The notes: generated by a model not told the origin, from the letters alone. Shown: positions 25,720-35,868, numbered from the stretch's first letter. The stretch is 64,000 nt of DNA from CAYQOX01 sp964419335 (GCA_964419335.1 CAYQOX010000006.1:1-64000), one strand, 5' to 3'. Program-made: numbers and translations.

Positions 25720-28278
25720 ATGAAAGTAGAATCCTTTTATGTAGCCCCTGCTTTGCCAGAAGAATTGTCGAAGTTGAAAGAGATCGCCATGAATATGTGG
25801 TATTCATGGAATTGGGATGCGGTACGTCTTTTCATTATGATTGATGCGGATGCATGGGAAGAATCTTATCAAAATCCGGTGGCGATGCTGGGACGTGTGC
25901 CACAAGCGCGTTTACAGGAACTCGCGAAAGATGAGGGTTTTGTTGCCAGTGTAGAACGGGTATACGCGAACTTACAGAATTACCGGACAAGTGCGAAATG
26001 GTTTGATAAGCACCATGCCGAAAACAAAGATACGCTGGTGGCGTATTTTTCGTGTGAATATGGATTGGATGAAGGATTGCCCGTTTATTCGGGGGGGCTG
26101 GGGGTATTGTCGGGAGATCATTTGAAGTCCGCCAGCGATATGGGAATCCCTTTGGTGGGGATTGGTTTACTCTACCGGCAGGGATATTTTCGCCAACGTT
26201 TAAATGCGGATGGGTGGCAGATGGAGGAATATCCCGAAAATGACTGGTATAACATGCCGGTAACCTTGGTGAAGAATGAAAGCGGGAAACCGGTTGTTAT
26301 CTCGGTGGAAATGGGAGACAAAAAAGTTTTTGCCCAAATTTGGCAAGTGGAAATAGGAACCGTTCGGCTCTTTTTGTTGGATACCAATTTTGAGGCGAAT
26401 ACCGCTTGGGGACGGGAGATTACCACCCAGTTATATGGGGGGGATCGTGATATGCGGATACGCCAGGAATTGCTTTTAGGGATTGGGGGTTACCGTGCTT
26501 TAAAGGCGATGAATCTTTCACCTACAGTGTATCATATCAATGAAGGCCATTCCGCCTTTCAATTGTTAGACCGGATGCGGGATATGATGGCAACCCACGG
26601 GATGTCGTATGAAGAGGCGCGGCAGATTATCTGGGCGACGACTGTTTTCACGACCCACACTCCGGTACCTGCAGGGAACGAGACCTTTGATCCCGAATTG
26701 TTGAAACGCTATTTAGGAAAGTGGATCGAGCAATTGCATTTGAATTGGGAGGACTTTTTGCGGATTGGACAAGAGAGCGATTCCGATTTGGGAGACCCCT
26801 TTGTTATGACGATTTTGGCGTTGCGTAATGCCGCTTTTTCTAATGGAGTGAGTCGTTTGCATGGGGAAGTTTCGCGCAATATGTGGAAGTGTATATGGCC
26901 GAACGTTCCCCAGAATGAAATTCCCATCTCGCATGTGACCAATGGGATTCATACTCGCTCCTGGTTAAGCCATGATATGGGTGAATTATTTGAATCTTAC
27001 TTGGGGCCTCGTTTTGTTCAAAAACCATGGGAATATAATGTGTGGAACCGGGTGGATCGGATTCCGGATTTGGAAGTATGGAGAACTCACCAACGCCGAC
27101 GTGAACGTTTGGTATTCTTTGCGCGTCAGCGTTTAAAGCAGCAGTTGTTGCGCCGCAATGCGCAGCAAATCGAAATACGGTCAGCGGATGAAGTCTTGAG
27201 TCCCCATGCTTTGACCGTAGGATTTGCCCGACGTTTCGCTACCTATAAACGCGCCAATTTGCTTTTTAAAGATTTGGACCGGCTTCGCCGCTTGTTGCAG
27301 AATTCGGAGATGCCGATTCAGTTCATTTTTGCAGGAAAAGCCCATCCCCAGGATAACCCCGCCAAGGAATTAATTAAAATGCTTGTTCATATCATTCGTG
27401 AAGAGCCTTTTCACTCCAGTGTCGTCTTTATTGAGGACTATGATATCAATGTGGCCCGCTATTTGGTTCAAGGGGTGGATGTGTGGATGAATACGCCTCA
27501 ACGACCTTTGGAAGCTTCGGGAACCAGTGGAATGAAAGTGGCTGCTAATGGAGGGTTGAATGTCAGCATTTTGGATGGCTGGTGGGATGAAGGTTATGAA
27601 CCCGATGTCGGCTGGTCTGTCGGTAATCGGGAAGTGTTTGAAGATAGAGCTCTACAAGAAGATATTGAAAGTCAGGCTTTGTATGACTGCTTGGAAAACG
27701 AAGTGATTCCACTTTTTTATAAACGGGATTCTACCGGATTGCCAAGAGACTGGATCTCTAAAATGAAGAGTTCTATGTCTAAGTTGGGAAAGTATTTTAA
27801 CACTCACCGTATGTTGGAAGAATATACGAACAAGTTCTATGTAAAAGGACATACTTTTGGTAATACATTGAAAGAGAAAAATTTCCTGCTTGGGAAGGAA
27901 ATGGCGGCTTGGGTACAAAGAGTAAAGCAGGAATGGAAAAACGTGAGCATTACCAGTGTGGAGCATCCCCAAGGCGATTTGCGTGTTGGCGCTGATTTGA
28001 ATATCACCGTGTGGGTGCGTTTGGGAGTGTTGACCCCGGATGAAGTGGCGCTCGAGGTGCTTTGTGGGCAGTTGGGTACTAAGGATGCAATTGAAGAAGG
28101 GAATATTCATAGAATGCAATATACCGGGACGGCACATGATAATTTGTACAAATATGAAATAAAAATCCCCTGTCAAGAAAGTGGCCGACATGGCTTTGCT
28201 GTCCGTATTCGACCGCATCGCGAAGATTATCCCTCGGTGATCCAAAACTTCTCGTATGAATGTATGACATGGGCCTAG
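25720..28278 (+). CDS. glgP: Alpha-glucan (glycogen/maltodextrin) phosphorylase
   Basis: Phosphorolyses alpha-1,4-glucans to glucose-1-phosphate, 852 aa. It belongs to the shorter, Thermotoga-like GT35 branch with an N-terminal DUF3417 domain (about 10-120: LKEIAMNMWYSWNWDA). Catalytic features: VYSGGLGVLSGDHLKSASD, HINEGHSAF, THTPVPAGNE, and the PLP-lysine segment EASGTSGMKVAANGG (Lys near 605). The last 100 residues (VEHPQGDLRVGADLNITVWV onward) form a beta-rich extension. Clear Shine-Dalgarno. Pyruvate kinase starts 15 bp after its stop, so storage glucan breakdown and lower glycolysis are probably co-expressed. Confidence 0.95.
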   Translation: MKVESFYVAPALPEELSKLKEIAMNMWYSWNWDAVRLFIMIDADAWEESYQNPVAMLGRVPQARLQELAKDEGFVASVERVYANLQNYRTSAKWFDKHHAENKDTLVAYFSCEYGLDEGLPVYSGGLGVLSGDHLKSASDMGIPLVGIGLLYRQGYFRQRLNADGWQMEEYPENDWYNMPVTLVKNESGKPVVISVEMGDKKVFAQIWQVEIGTVRLFLLDTNFEANTAWGREITTQLYGGDRDMRIRQELLLGIGGYRALKAMNLSPTVYHINEGHSAFQLLDRMRDMMATHGMSYEEARQIIWATTVFTTHTPVPAGNETFDPELLKRYLGKWIEQLHLNWEDFLRIGQESDSDLGDPFVMTILALRNAAFSNGVSRLHGEVSRNMWKCIWPNVPQNEIPISHVTNGIHTRSWLSHDMGELFESYLGPRFVQKPWEYNVWNRVDRIPDLEVWRTHQRRRERLVFFARQRLKQQLLRRNAQQIEIRSADEVLSPHALTVGFARRFATYKRANLLFKDLDRLRRLLQNSEMPIQFIFAGKAHPQDNPAKELIKMLVHIIREEPFHSSVVFIEDYDINVARYLVQGVDVWMNTPQRPLEASGTSGMKVAANGGLNVSILDGWWDEGYEPDVGWSVGNREVFEDRALQEDIESQALYDCLENEVIPLFYKRDSTGLPRDWISKMKSSMSKLGKYFNTHRMLEEYTNKFYVKGHTFGNTLKEKNFLLGKEMAAWVQRVKQEWKNVSITSVEHPQGDLRVGADLNITVWVRLGVLTPDEVALEVLCGQLGTKDAIEEGNIHRMQYTGTAHDNLYKYEIKIPCQESGRHGFAVRIRPHREDYPSVIQNFSYECMTWA

Positions 28279-28293
28279 CTCTTATTAAAGGCT

Positions 28294-29697
28294 ATGAAAA
28301 AGACCAAAATTCTTTGTACGGCTGGCCCGGCGACGCAATCGCCTGAGATTCTCCAGCGCATGGTGGATGCAGGGATGAACGCGCTTCGCCTTAACACCAG
28401 CCATGGGGATTTCAGCGAATATCACCGCATGATTGAGCAGCTTAGCTGCCTCGGGAATTACCCTGTCGTCATGGATACTCAGGGGCCCAAGATTCGCCTG
28501 CGGATGAAAGAGGCGATTGAGGTGGCTCATGAATCCAGGGTAAAGGTAGGGTTTCATCCCGGCAATGATTTTTATCTTGATGCGGATGTGTTTGATTATG
28601 TGAATGTTGGTGATCGGGCTTTAATCGATGATGGCACTTTTGAAGCCTATATCATGGAAAAAACTTCGCGCTATGTGGTTTTCGAATTTTGCAATGAAGG
28701 AACACTTTTCAGTGGTAAGGCCGTCAACTTTCCAAAGAAAGCCTTGCCACTTGCAACCCTTACTGATAAGGATCATAAAACCCTCGAATTTGCCCAAGAA
28801 CATGAGATTGATTACATTGCTTTATCGTTTACCCGGGGAAAACATGACATTGACGCTTGCCGGGAAAAATTGGGATCCAGCCGAGTGAAGATCATCGCCA
28901 AGATCGAGAATCAACAAGGCGTAGATCATATCCAGGAAATCATTGACAACGTAGATGGGGTGATGATTGCCCGTGGGGATATGGGGGTCGAGTTAGAACC
29001 CGAAGAGATTCCCATTCTCCAAAAGCGCTTGATTCACTTGTGCAATCAAGCCGGGGTTTTGGTAATTACCGCGACCCAGATGCTGCAATCCATGATTAAC
29101 AATCCACGCCCCACACGGGCTGAAACTTCCGATGTGGCCAATGCGATCTTGGATGGTTCCGATGTGGTTATGCTCTCGGGAGAGACCGCTGTGGGGCAAT
29201 ACCCGGTGGAGTCGGTGAGGATGATGAGCCGTATTGCCCGCTATGCCGAAAAGCATGTGCGTTTTCAAGATCCCCCCGCGGTTGACAGGGGGACAGAGCG
29301 CGCGATTTGTGATTCGATCAAGAGCCTTTGCGATATGGCGGGTGTGAATAAAATCGTGTCGGTGACCCGCCGAGGTCGGACGGCAAAAATGATTTCTCGC
29401 CTTCGTCTGCAGCAAGAAATCTTAGCCCTCACCTCGAAGGAAGAAACGTTTCGTGAACTTCATCTGTATTATGGTATCAAGCCTGTCATGTTCCCTCGGA
29501 TGAAGGGGAGTGTGCCTACGATTTCGGCCGGAATGTATTTACACAAGCAGGGGTATATTGACGAGGAGGATTTGGTTCTCTTCGCTTCGGGGGAATATCA
29601 ACCCTCGGATTATAACACAAATACCATTCAAATCCTTCCGATGAAGGACATGCTCGATTATTGCCGTACTCATGAGGGAGTATGCGAATTGCCGTGA
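28294..29697 (+). CDS. pyk: Pyruvate kinase
   Basis: Last step of glycolysis, PEP + ADP to pyruvate + ATP; 467 aa, typical of the short bacterial form without an extra C-terminal PEP-utiliser domain. Motifs: TKILCTAGPATQSPEIL, LRLNTSHGD, MDTQGPKIR, the active-site block KIIAKIENQQGVDHIQEI, MIARGDMGVELEPEEIP, TATQMLQSMINNPRPTRAE and MLSGETAVGQYP. Starts 15 bp after glgP with AAAGG as ribosome binding site, so the two form a transcription unit. Confidence 0.97.
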   Translation: MKKTKILCTAGPATQSPEILQRMVDAGMNALRLNTSHGDFSEYHRMIEQLSCLGNYPVVMDTQGPKIRLRMKEAIEVAHESRVKVGFHPGNDFYLDADVFDYVNVGDRALIDDGTFEAYIMEKTSRYVVFEFCNEGTLFSGKAVNFPKKALPLATLTDKDHKTLEFAQEHEIDYIALSFTRGKHDIDACREKLGSSRVKIIAKIENQQGVDHIQEIIDNVDGVMIARGDMGVELEPEEIPILQKRLIHLCNQAGVLVITATQMLQSMINNPRPTRAETSDVANAILDGSDVVMLSGETAVGQYPVESVRMMSRIARYAEKHVRFQDPPAVDRGTERAICDSIKSLCDMAGVNKIVSVTRRGRTAKMISRLRLQQEILALTSKEETFRELHLYYGIKPVMFPRMKGSVPTISAGMYLHKQGYIDEEDLVLFASGEYQPSDYNTNTIQILPMKDMLDYCRTHEGVCELP

Positions 29698-29824
29698 ATT
29701 TGTCATTATGGACCATGTCCTTGAACAGCTGATGATTCAAGATGTATTAGCTCATGATTGTGGTAGGCTACTATAATATAAAATGAAATAAATTTCTTAT
29801 CAAAATAGGCCTGAAGAGGATAGG

Positions 29825-30031
29825 ATGATGCAGATTAAACTCAATGGAAAATCCAAGACTTTTGAGGATGAACTCACGGTTTTACAATTGCTTGAACATT
29901 TGGAACAAAATCCACAACGAGTGGCCGTGGAATTGAACCAAGAGATTATAAAGAAGGATCAATACGATTCGCTCCGGTTGAAGGATGGAGATGAAGTTGA
30001 GGTCTTACAATTCGTTGGCGGGGGAGCCTAA
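29825..30031 (+). CDS. thiS: Thiamine biosynthesis sulfur carrier ThiS
   Basis: Ubiquitin-fold protein, 68 aa, that carries the thiocarboxylate sulfur for the thiazole ring. The fold signature is short: MQIKLNGKSK, then LTVLQLLEHLEQNPQRVAVE, then GDEVEVLQFVGGGA. ThiS normally ends in a bare Gly-Gly that ThiF adenylates; here the chain ends GGGA, one residue past the diglycine, implying trimming or tolerance. Two ATGs (29825, 29828) are possible; AGAGG precedes. First gene of thiS-thiG-thiD2/E. Neither thiF nor thiH/thiO is in the window. Confidence 0.92.
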   Translation: MMQIKLNGKSKTFEDELTVLQLLEHLEQNPQRVAVELNQEIIKKDQYDSLRLKDGDEVEVLQFVGGGA

Positions 30032-30063
30032 GGGATAAATCTTTGGAGAGAAGGATTAGGATT

Positions 30064-30864
30064 ATGGCTACGACGACTCAAACAAGTTTAGAACCATCCA
30101 TGCAGGAAGGTCCCTTGCAAATCGGCGATCTTACCCTGCATTCGCGTTTGATTGTGGGCACAGGAAAATATAAAACTTTTGAAGAGACCGAAAAGGCCTT
30201 GGAAGAGTCCGGTACCGAAATGGTGACGGTAGCCCTGCGGCGGGTTGATCTGGATGCTGAGGATCATTTACTGAATCATATCGATCCTAAGAAATATATT
30301 ATTTTACCCAATACAGCGGGGTGTTATAACGCGGATGAAGCCGTACGGGTGGCACGTCTAGGCCGCGAAATTGGCAATTCCAATTTGGTCAAATTGGAAG
30401 TGCTGGCTGATTCTGATACCCTGCTTCCCGATCCCGTAGAAACCTTAAAAGCCTTACAAATCTTAGTGAAAGATGGATTTACAGTGATGACGTACACCAA
30501 CGATGACCCGGTGATGGCAAAGCGACTGGAAGAAGAAGGCTCTACCTGTGTCATGCCTGCCGGCGCGCCGATTGGTTCAGGGCAGGGAATTCTCAACGAG
30601 AATAATATTCGTATTATTCTCGAACGCGCGAAGGTGCCCATCATTGTGGATGCGGGTGTGGGTACGGCTTCGGATGTGTCCCGCGCTTTTGAATTGGGGT
30701 GTGAAGCCGTGCTATTAAACACCGGAATTGCGGGGGCAAAAGACCCGATTCGTATGGCACGAGCAATGAAATATGCTGCCCTCGCGGGACGGGCTGCCTT
30801 TTTGGCTGGCCGGATTCCAAAAAAATTGTATGCTACCGCCAGTAGTCCAGATAAAGATTTTTAA
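30064..30864 (+). CDS. thiG: Thiazole synthase ThiG
   Basis: Builds the thiazole phosphate from 1-deoxyxylulose-5-phosphate, dehydroglycine and ThiS-thiocarboxylate; TIM barrel, about 266 aa. Motifs: HSRLIVGTGKYKTFEET, ILPNTAGCYNADEAVR, the Schiff-base lysine in LVKLEVLAD, VMPAGAPIGSGQGILN and VDAGVGTASDVSRAFELGC. I chose ATG 30064, preceded by AAGGATTAGG; a TTG at 30043 in frame is possible but less likely. It is 32 bp after thiS. Confidence 0.96.
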   Translation: MATTTQTSLEPSMQEGPLQIGDLTLHSRLIVGTGKYKTFEETEKALEESGTEMVTVALRRVDLDAEDHLLNHIDPKKYIILPNTAGCYNADEAVRVARLGREIGNSNLVKLEVLADSDTLLPDPVETLKALQILVKDGFTVMTYTNDDPVMAKRLEEEGSTCVMPAGAPIGSGQGILNENNIRIILERAKVPIIVDAGVGTASDVSRAFELGCEAVLLNTGIAGAKDPIRMARAMKYAALAGRAAFLAGRIPKKLYATASSPDKDF

Positions 30865-30878
30865 ATTATAGAAAGCCT

Positions 30879-31949
30879 ATGAAATCAAATTCATCGTATG
30901 TAGGACTATTACGCATGCTGGATGCGAATGCCGATCGTGCGGCTGAAGGGCTGCGGGTGGTGGGGGATATTACCCGCTTTGTCGCCAATGCGGATGAACT
31001 CTCTCAGCAGTGGCGTTCGCTTCGCGGACAATTATGGCAAGTATTGAGCCGGGTGCCAGGGTTGCAGAATGAGGCCTTGGAGTGCCGCGATAGCCCGGGA
31101 GATGTGGGACGTTCTTATTCTATAGCCCGACATCAAGATTTAGTAACCTTGGCGCGTACCAACATTCACCGGGCGCAGGAATCTCTACGGGTGTTGGAAG
31201 AGACCGCGCGCAGTATTGCTCCCACGATAGCAGCTGATTTTACTGGATTGCGCTACCGGTGTTATGATCTCGAACCGCCGACGATGAAGCATTTGTTCCA
31301 TTGGTCTCATAATCAGAAATTGGATTTTGGCTTGTATGTGGTATTGGGGCAGGAATTTTCGCGGGGGCGTGATTTTATCGAAGTCGCGAAAAAAGCCATC
31401 GCTGGTGGTGCCGGGGCGATCCAACTGCGTGATAAATTCATGGGGAAACGGGAATTGCTGCCATGGGCCTACCGAATCCGTGAACTTACCCAAGAACATG
31501 GAGTCACAATGATCATGAATGATCATCTGGATATTGCGTTAGCGGTGGGGGCAGATGGTGTTCATTTGGGGCAAGATGATTTCCCCATCCCTGAAGCCCG
31601 GCAAATCACCGGGCCAGATTTTATTATCGGGGCTTCTACCCATTCGCTGGAGCAGGCCCAACGGGCGGTAGAAGAAGGAGTGAGCTATATTAATATTGGT
31701 CCCATTTTTTCCACGGGGACAAAAAAGACCTCGGTTGATCCCGTGGGGCCTGAATTAATCACGCAAGTGACCAAGATCGTGAGTCATCCCTTTACGGTCA
31801 TGGGTGGGATTAAACTTCATAATGTAGATGAATTGCTGAAACGCGGGGCGCGGCGCATCGCTGTCGTGACGGCGGTGGTCGGGGCGGACGATATTCAAAA
31901 AGCCGCCCGCCAATTTACAGAGAAAATTAATCAATATACCTCTCAATAG
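30879..31949 (+). CDS. thiE: ThiD2-ThiE fusion (HMP-P kinase / thiamine-phosphate synthase)
   Basis: 356 aa with two parts. Residues about 8-140 match the ThiD2 family (LDANADRAAEGLRVVGDITR, NIHRAQESLRVLEETAR), an alternative hydroxymethylpyrimidine-phosphate kinase often fused to ThiE. Residues about 148-350 are thiamine-phosphate synthase: GLYVVLGQEF, GAGAIQLRDK, IMNDHLDIALAVGADGVHLG, IGASTHS, INIGPIFSTGTKKT and VMGGI. The fusion therefore phosphorylates HMP-P and couples it to the thiazole made by ThiS/ThiG. 14 bp after thiG and 15 bp before glnE. The ThiD2 assignment rests on remembered family motifs. Confidence 0.9.
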   Translation: MKSNSSYVGLLRMLDANADRAAEGLRVVGDITRFVANADELSQQWRSLRGQLWQVLSRVPGLQNEALECRDSPGDVGRSYSIARHQDLVTLARTNIHRAQESLRVLEETARSIAPTIAADFTGLRYRCYDLEPPTMKHLFHWSHNQKLDFGLYVVLGQEFSRGRDFIEVAKKAIAGGAGAIQLRDKFMGKRELLPWAYRIRELTQEHGVTMIMNDHLDIALAVGADGVHLGQDDFPIPEARQITGPDFIIGASTHSLEQAQRAVEEGVSYINIGPIFSTGTKKTSVDPVGPELITQVTKIVSHPFTVMGGIKLHNVDELLKRGARRIAVVTAVVGADDIQKAARQFTEKINQYTSQ

Positions 31950-31964
31950 GATCCATAAATAACA

Positions 31965-34862
31965 ATGATTTTATCAGCGGATTCGGCTTCCCCTTTACTG
32001 GAGCAACTCACACAGGCTTTGGAGAAGTACAAAGTTCGTATTGATGAACTGCCTCCTATTGTGCGTGAGCGTTTACAGGCGTTAGTGCTTTATTCTCCAC
32101 GTTTGGCGACGATCTGTATTTCGAAGCCAGATCGTTTGATTCCTTGGTTACAAGAAGATTCGCTTCAGGGGCCTCATCGTTTTCAGGATATGAAAGCAAT
32201 CCTGCAAACCCATTTCGATCAAGAAGAAGATAAAGAAACCGCCATTCGGAAATTCCACCGCTCGGAATTGATCCGTATCGCGTGGAGAGATTTATGTAAC
32301 CTGGACGAGATTGAGGTGATTACGGAAGAAATCTCTGACTTAGCAGATACGGTGGTGCAGGCGTCCTTAGACTTGGTCTGGGAGCGAACCATTGGGCAAT
32401 ATGGGATCCCTTTCAATGAAGAAGAGCGTAGAGTTTCGCGCATGTGTGTCGTGGCACTAGGGAAACTGGGGGGACGGGAACTGAATTTCAGTTCAGATAT
32501 TGATCTGATGTTCATTTATGATTCCAGCGGAGAAACCGAAGGGACTTTTGGTGCCAGTGTAAGTAATGAGACGTTTTATACGCAATTGGCGCAGGGCTTG
32601 TGTGATTTCTGGAACAAGGTGACACCGGATGGTTTTTTATATCGGGTTGATACTCGTCTTCGTCCTGAAGGCGATCGAGGTGCATTGGCGGTCCCTTTGT
32701 CGGCGGTAGAATTGTATTACCACAATTATGGGCAGAACTGGGAGCGGCAAGCGTTACTTAAGGCACGAGTACTCGCAGGGGATGAAAATGTCGGCAAGGA
32801 ATTCATGAGCATCATCACACCGTTTACTTATCGTAAATATGTGGATGAGGTTGAAATTGCCGAGGTGTTACGTTCTATCGACCGGATGAGAACGAAATAT
32901 TTGAATCGGCTTGAAACGCAAGAGGCGAGAGACCGCGATTTTAAAAATGGATATGGGGGGATTCGGGATATTGAATTTTTTGTGCAAGCGGTACAGATGT
33001 TGTATGGAGGGCAGTATCCCGAAATAAAACTTGCAGGAACATTATTATCGTTGAAACGCATGCATGAAAGCCATTTGCTGCATTCCAAGGATTTTGGGGT
33101 GATGGCCTATGCTTACCGATTTTTACGAAAGATCGAGCACCGGATGCAGATGGTGGGAGATCGGCAGGTTTATGAACTTCCCAATGATCCAGAAAGCCAA
33201 GAATTGTTGGCGAAGAGTCTGGATTATCCCTCATACAATGATTTAAAGAAACAATATGATGAACTGCGTCATGAAGTGCGCAAGATCTATGACGGGGTGT
33301 TTAAACGAGATGAATGGCATGATGTTTCTGAAGTGATTCTCGATACTGAGAACTATGATTCTACGGTTGAAAATCTATTAAAGGAGTATGAGTTTGCTGA
33401 TCCCGAGAAAGCCTATAGATTTTTGCGGGACTTATGTCACTCTCCCGATGTACATTTACAGCCCAAGACGACGCGTTTGTTTAAGGCCATCTTGCCCCGG
33501 TTGCTTTTGTGTTTGAAAAAGAGCCCCGATTCAGACTTGGCGTTGACTCATTTTGAACAATTGGTGAGCCGGTTTAAAGCACGTACAGCGTTGTATGAAA
33601 CATTACAAGATCAACCCCCTTTACTTGAACTTCTTGTTTCGGTGGTGAGCAGCAGTAATTTCCTTACCCGATTGGTGATGCGGGATACCTCCCTGATGGA
33701 AACCATCGGGCGGGATGGCGTCTTTGATGAGATTGTATCTAAAGAATCTTTAAAGCGGCATTTGGAAATTATTCAAAAAACCTATCCAAAAAAAGATCGA
33801 CGAGAGCACCTGCTATTTGTACAGAATGCCGCCATGTTTCTCAGTGGTATGCGGTTTATTTTGGGATTGACCGATGTTGAATCCATGGGTCACGAACTAG
33901 CCCATATCGCAGATTTTGTTCTCGAACAATCGCTTGTACCGGTAAATGAATTATTACGTTCCCGCTTTGGGGATCTGGTGGATGACTATGCTAGCCGTTT
34001 GGCTTTGTTGGGGTATGGAAAGTTGGGCGGCCAAGATTTTAATATTGCCTCGGATTGTGATGTGGTAGTAGTTTATTATGAAGGAAAGGAAGGACTTCCT
34101 TATACCAGTGGTGAGTTCTTTCAACGCTGGGTGACAGAGTTTACCCGGTTCATGGAATCCAAAACCTTTATGGGCTATCTATATCATATCGATACGCGGC
34201 TGCGCCCTCATGGAAAGAGCGGAGCCCTGGCGTTGGGAATGCAAACCTTTCGAGATTATTATCTTCATCAAGCCCAATTTTGGGAAAAGATGGCATTGAC
34301 CCGGGCGCGGTTTATTTGTGGTCATCCTGAGGTGGAAAACGAATTGAGTGAGATCAAGAATGAGGTTTTGTTCCAGCGCCCATGCAATAAGGAGGAAATT
34401 GAACATATCCTTGAGATGCGAAAGCGGATCGAAAGTGAAAAAAGGAAAGAAGAGTTGAAAGCAGGGCCTGGAGGCTTGGTGGATGTAGAGTTTATTGCGC
34501 AGGCGTTGGTGCTTACGTATGGGCATGCGCATGAGGCCTTACGAGATGCTTCGACCTTTCAGGTGCTGCGATACGCGGAAGAGCAAGATTGGTTGCCGCG
34601 GGATGATGCAAGTCAACTTATTGCTTCCTATCGGTTTTTGCGTGATGTGGAAAATCGGCTGCGGGTTGTGAATAATGTATCTTTGGATTCGATTCCCCAC
34701 GATCCGGAGGAATTGGAAAAATTAACTAAACGCTACGCATTGAAAATGGATGCAGAGAAGCCTACTCCTGAAGGATTTTTGGAGATGATATCTTTCCATA
34801 CTCAACGGGTAAGAGAGATCTTTTATCGATTTTTTGAGTACTTGAAAAGCCAAGCGATTTGA
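31965..34862 (+). CDS. glnE: Bifunctional glutamine synthetase adenylyltransferase/deadenylase GlnE
   Basis: Adenylylates glutamine synthetase to shut it down under nitrogen excess and removes the AMP again; 965 aa, expected size. Two nucleotidyltransferase units are visible. The N-terminal deadenylase has KLGGRELNFSSDIDLMFIY (near residue 170) and YRVDTRLRPEGDRGALA. The C-terminal adenylase has GYGKLGGQDFNIASDCDVV (near 683) and YHIDTRLRPHGKSGALA. Each is followed by a GlnD-PII-UTase-like helical region (NGYGGIRDIEFFVQ and GPGGLVDVEFIAQA). It follows the thiamine genes at 15 bp and is probably co-transcribed with them, with no obvious functional reason. Confidence 0.97.
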   Translation: MILSADSASPLLEQLTQALEKYKVRIDELPPIVRERLQALVLYSPRLATICISKPDRLIPWLQEDSLQGPHRFQDMKAILQTHFDQEEDKETAIRKFHRSELIRIAWRDLCNLDEIEVITEEISDLADTVVQASLDLVWERTIGQYGIPFNEEERRVSRMCVVALGKLGGRELNFSSDIDLMFIYDSSGETEGTFGASVSNETFYTQLAQGLCDFWNKVTPDGFLYRVDTRLRPEGDRGALAVPLSAVELYYHNYGQNWERQALLKARVLAGDENVGKEFMSIITPFTYRKYVDEVEIAEVLRSIDRMRTKYLNRLETQEARDRDFKNGYGGIRDIEFFVQAVQMLYGGQYPEIKLAGTLLSLKRMHESHLLHSKDFGVMAYAYRFLRKIEHRMQMVGDRQVYELPNDPESQELLAKSLDYPSYNDLKKQYDELRHEVRKIYDGVFKRDEWHDVSEVILDTENYDSTVENLLKEYEFADPEKAYRFLRDLCHSPDVHLQPKTTRLFKAILPRLLLCLKKSPDSDLALTHFEQLVSRFKARTALYETLQDQPPLLELLVSVVSSSNFLTRLVMRDTSLMETIGRDGVFDEIVSKESLKRHLEIIQKTYPKKDRREHLLFVQNAAMFLSGMRFILGLTDVESMGHELAHIADFVLEQSLVPVNELLRSRFGDLVDDYASRLALLGYGKLGGQDFNIASDCDVVVVYYEGKEGLPYTSGEFFQRWVTEFTRFMESKTFMGYLYHIDTRLRPHGKSGALALGMQTFRDYYLHQAQFWEKMALTRARFICGHPEVENELSEIKNEVLFQRPCNKEEIEHILEMRKRIESEKRKEELKAGPGGLVDVEFIAQALVLTYGHAHEALRDASTFQVLRYAEEQDWLPRDDASQLIASYRFLRDVENRLRVVNNVSLDSIPHDPEELEKLTKRYALKMDAEKPTPEGFLEMISFHTQRVREIFYRFFEYLKSQAI

Positions 34863-34896
34863 AGTGTGTTTTCTAGTCTATTTTCTCCCTTATTGT

Positions 34897-35868
34897 TTAA
34901 TGTTGTTCTTTATCTTCCGGAAAAAGCTCGGGATAAATTCGCCGAGCGCATTCGGGACAAATCGTGTGGGTGAAATTGATATGGATCATGTGTTTCATAT
35001 AGTGATCCCATTCCCACCACTCACCTCCGGTGTCACGAATTTTCTTACAGCCGGAGCAAACCGGTATCAATTTTTTGAGCAAATTAATGTAATTGAAGGT
35101 AATATTCCTCAATTGGGGAACCTCTTTTGTATGTTTATGAGATACAGGACAATCGCTTAAGTCGTCCACAATTAGATAGACTTCTATTTCTTCTGATGGA
35201 GTAAAATAAGGGATAAGATACAATTCGATAGGGAATGAAGATCCGTCTTTGCGTAACCCGTAGAAGGAGAGCCGTTTTTCTTGGCTGGCTTGTTTTAGAT
35301 GTGGTTGTTTGGCAGTGTTCTTTTCCCGCGAGAGGTTGGGAAAATTAGGGATGATTTCATAAATCGAGAGTCCCTGGAGATCACTGTTTTTCATTTGGTA
35401 CATTTCTAAGATTTTTTGATTGACATGCGTAATACAACTGTTGGCATCGAGGGTGAGAGCTCCATAAGTACTACTTTCAGGAGGGATAACGGTTTGGTTG
35501 TTTCGACTCCGTCGGATGGCGATTTCAATAGAAGCCTTCAGTTCTTGCTCATGAAAAGGTTTTAAGAGATAGCCATAAGGGTTCACTTCTTTAGCCCGTT
35601 GTATGAATTCATCCTCTTCATACCCAGTGATAAAAATAATAGGGACGTCCATTTCGTCGGTAATGATTTCCGCCGCTTCAATCCCATCGAATTCCCCTTG
35701 CATGACAATGTCCATAAGGATGATATCGGGGCGATACTTTTTGGCCATACCGATGGCTTGCTTCCCGGAGTGGGCAACACCGATAACGTTATAACCCATG
35801 TAAGAAAGACTGTTTTCTAGATATTCGCCGATTAGGATTTCGTCGTCTACGACCAAGATGTTATGCAT
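34897..35868 (-). CDS. Response regulator: REC-PAS with C-terminal Cys-motif tail
   Basis: 323 aa. REC domain 1-120 (ILVVDDE, phospho-acceptor Asp in IILMDIVMQGEFDG, GYLLKPF), PAS domain about 135-250, then a short linker and the tail LIPVCSGCKKIRDTGGEWWE ending ICPECARRIYPEL. That tail (two CxxC pairs) is a recurring module at the ends of PAS-type signalling proteins; a zinc-binding role is plausible. A related CxxC...CxxC block opens the protein at 52975. No DNA-binding or enzymatic output domain is seen, so it may act by protein contact. Convergent with glnE; 3' gap of 34 bp without a clear terminator. Confidence 0.9.
   Translation of the reverse strand: MHNILVVDDEILIGEYLENSLSYMGYNVIGVAHSGKQAIGMAKKYRPDIILMDIVMQGEFDGIEAAEIITDEMDVPIIFITGYEEDEFIQRAKEVNPYGYLLKPFHEQELKASIEIAIRRSRNNQTVIPPESSTYGALTLDANSCITHVNQKILEMYQMKNSDLQGLSIYEIIPNFPNLSREKNTAKQPHLKQASQEKRLSFYGLRKDGSSFPIELYLIPYFTPSEEIEVYLIVDDLSDCPVSHKHTKEVPQLRNITFNYINLLKKLIPVCSGCKKIRDTGGEWWEWDHYMKHMIHINFTHTICPECARRIYPELFPEDKEQH

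Noticed and set aside
29698..29824. TPP (thi-box) riboswitch before thiS
   Set aside because: The 127-bp gap lacks the CTGAGA and the conserved downstream blocks of the TPP aptamer; only a TATAAT hexamer (29772-29777) is visible.
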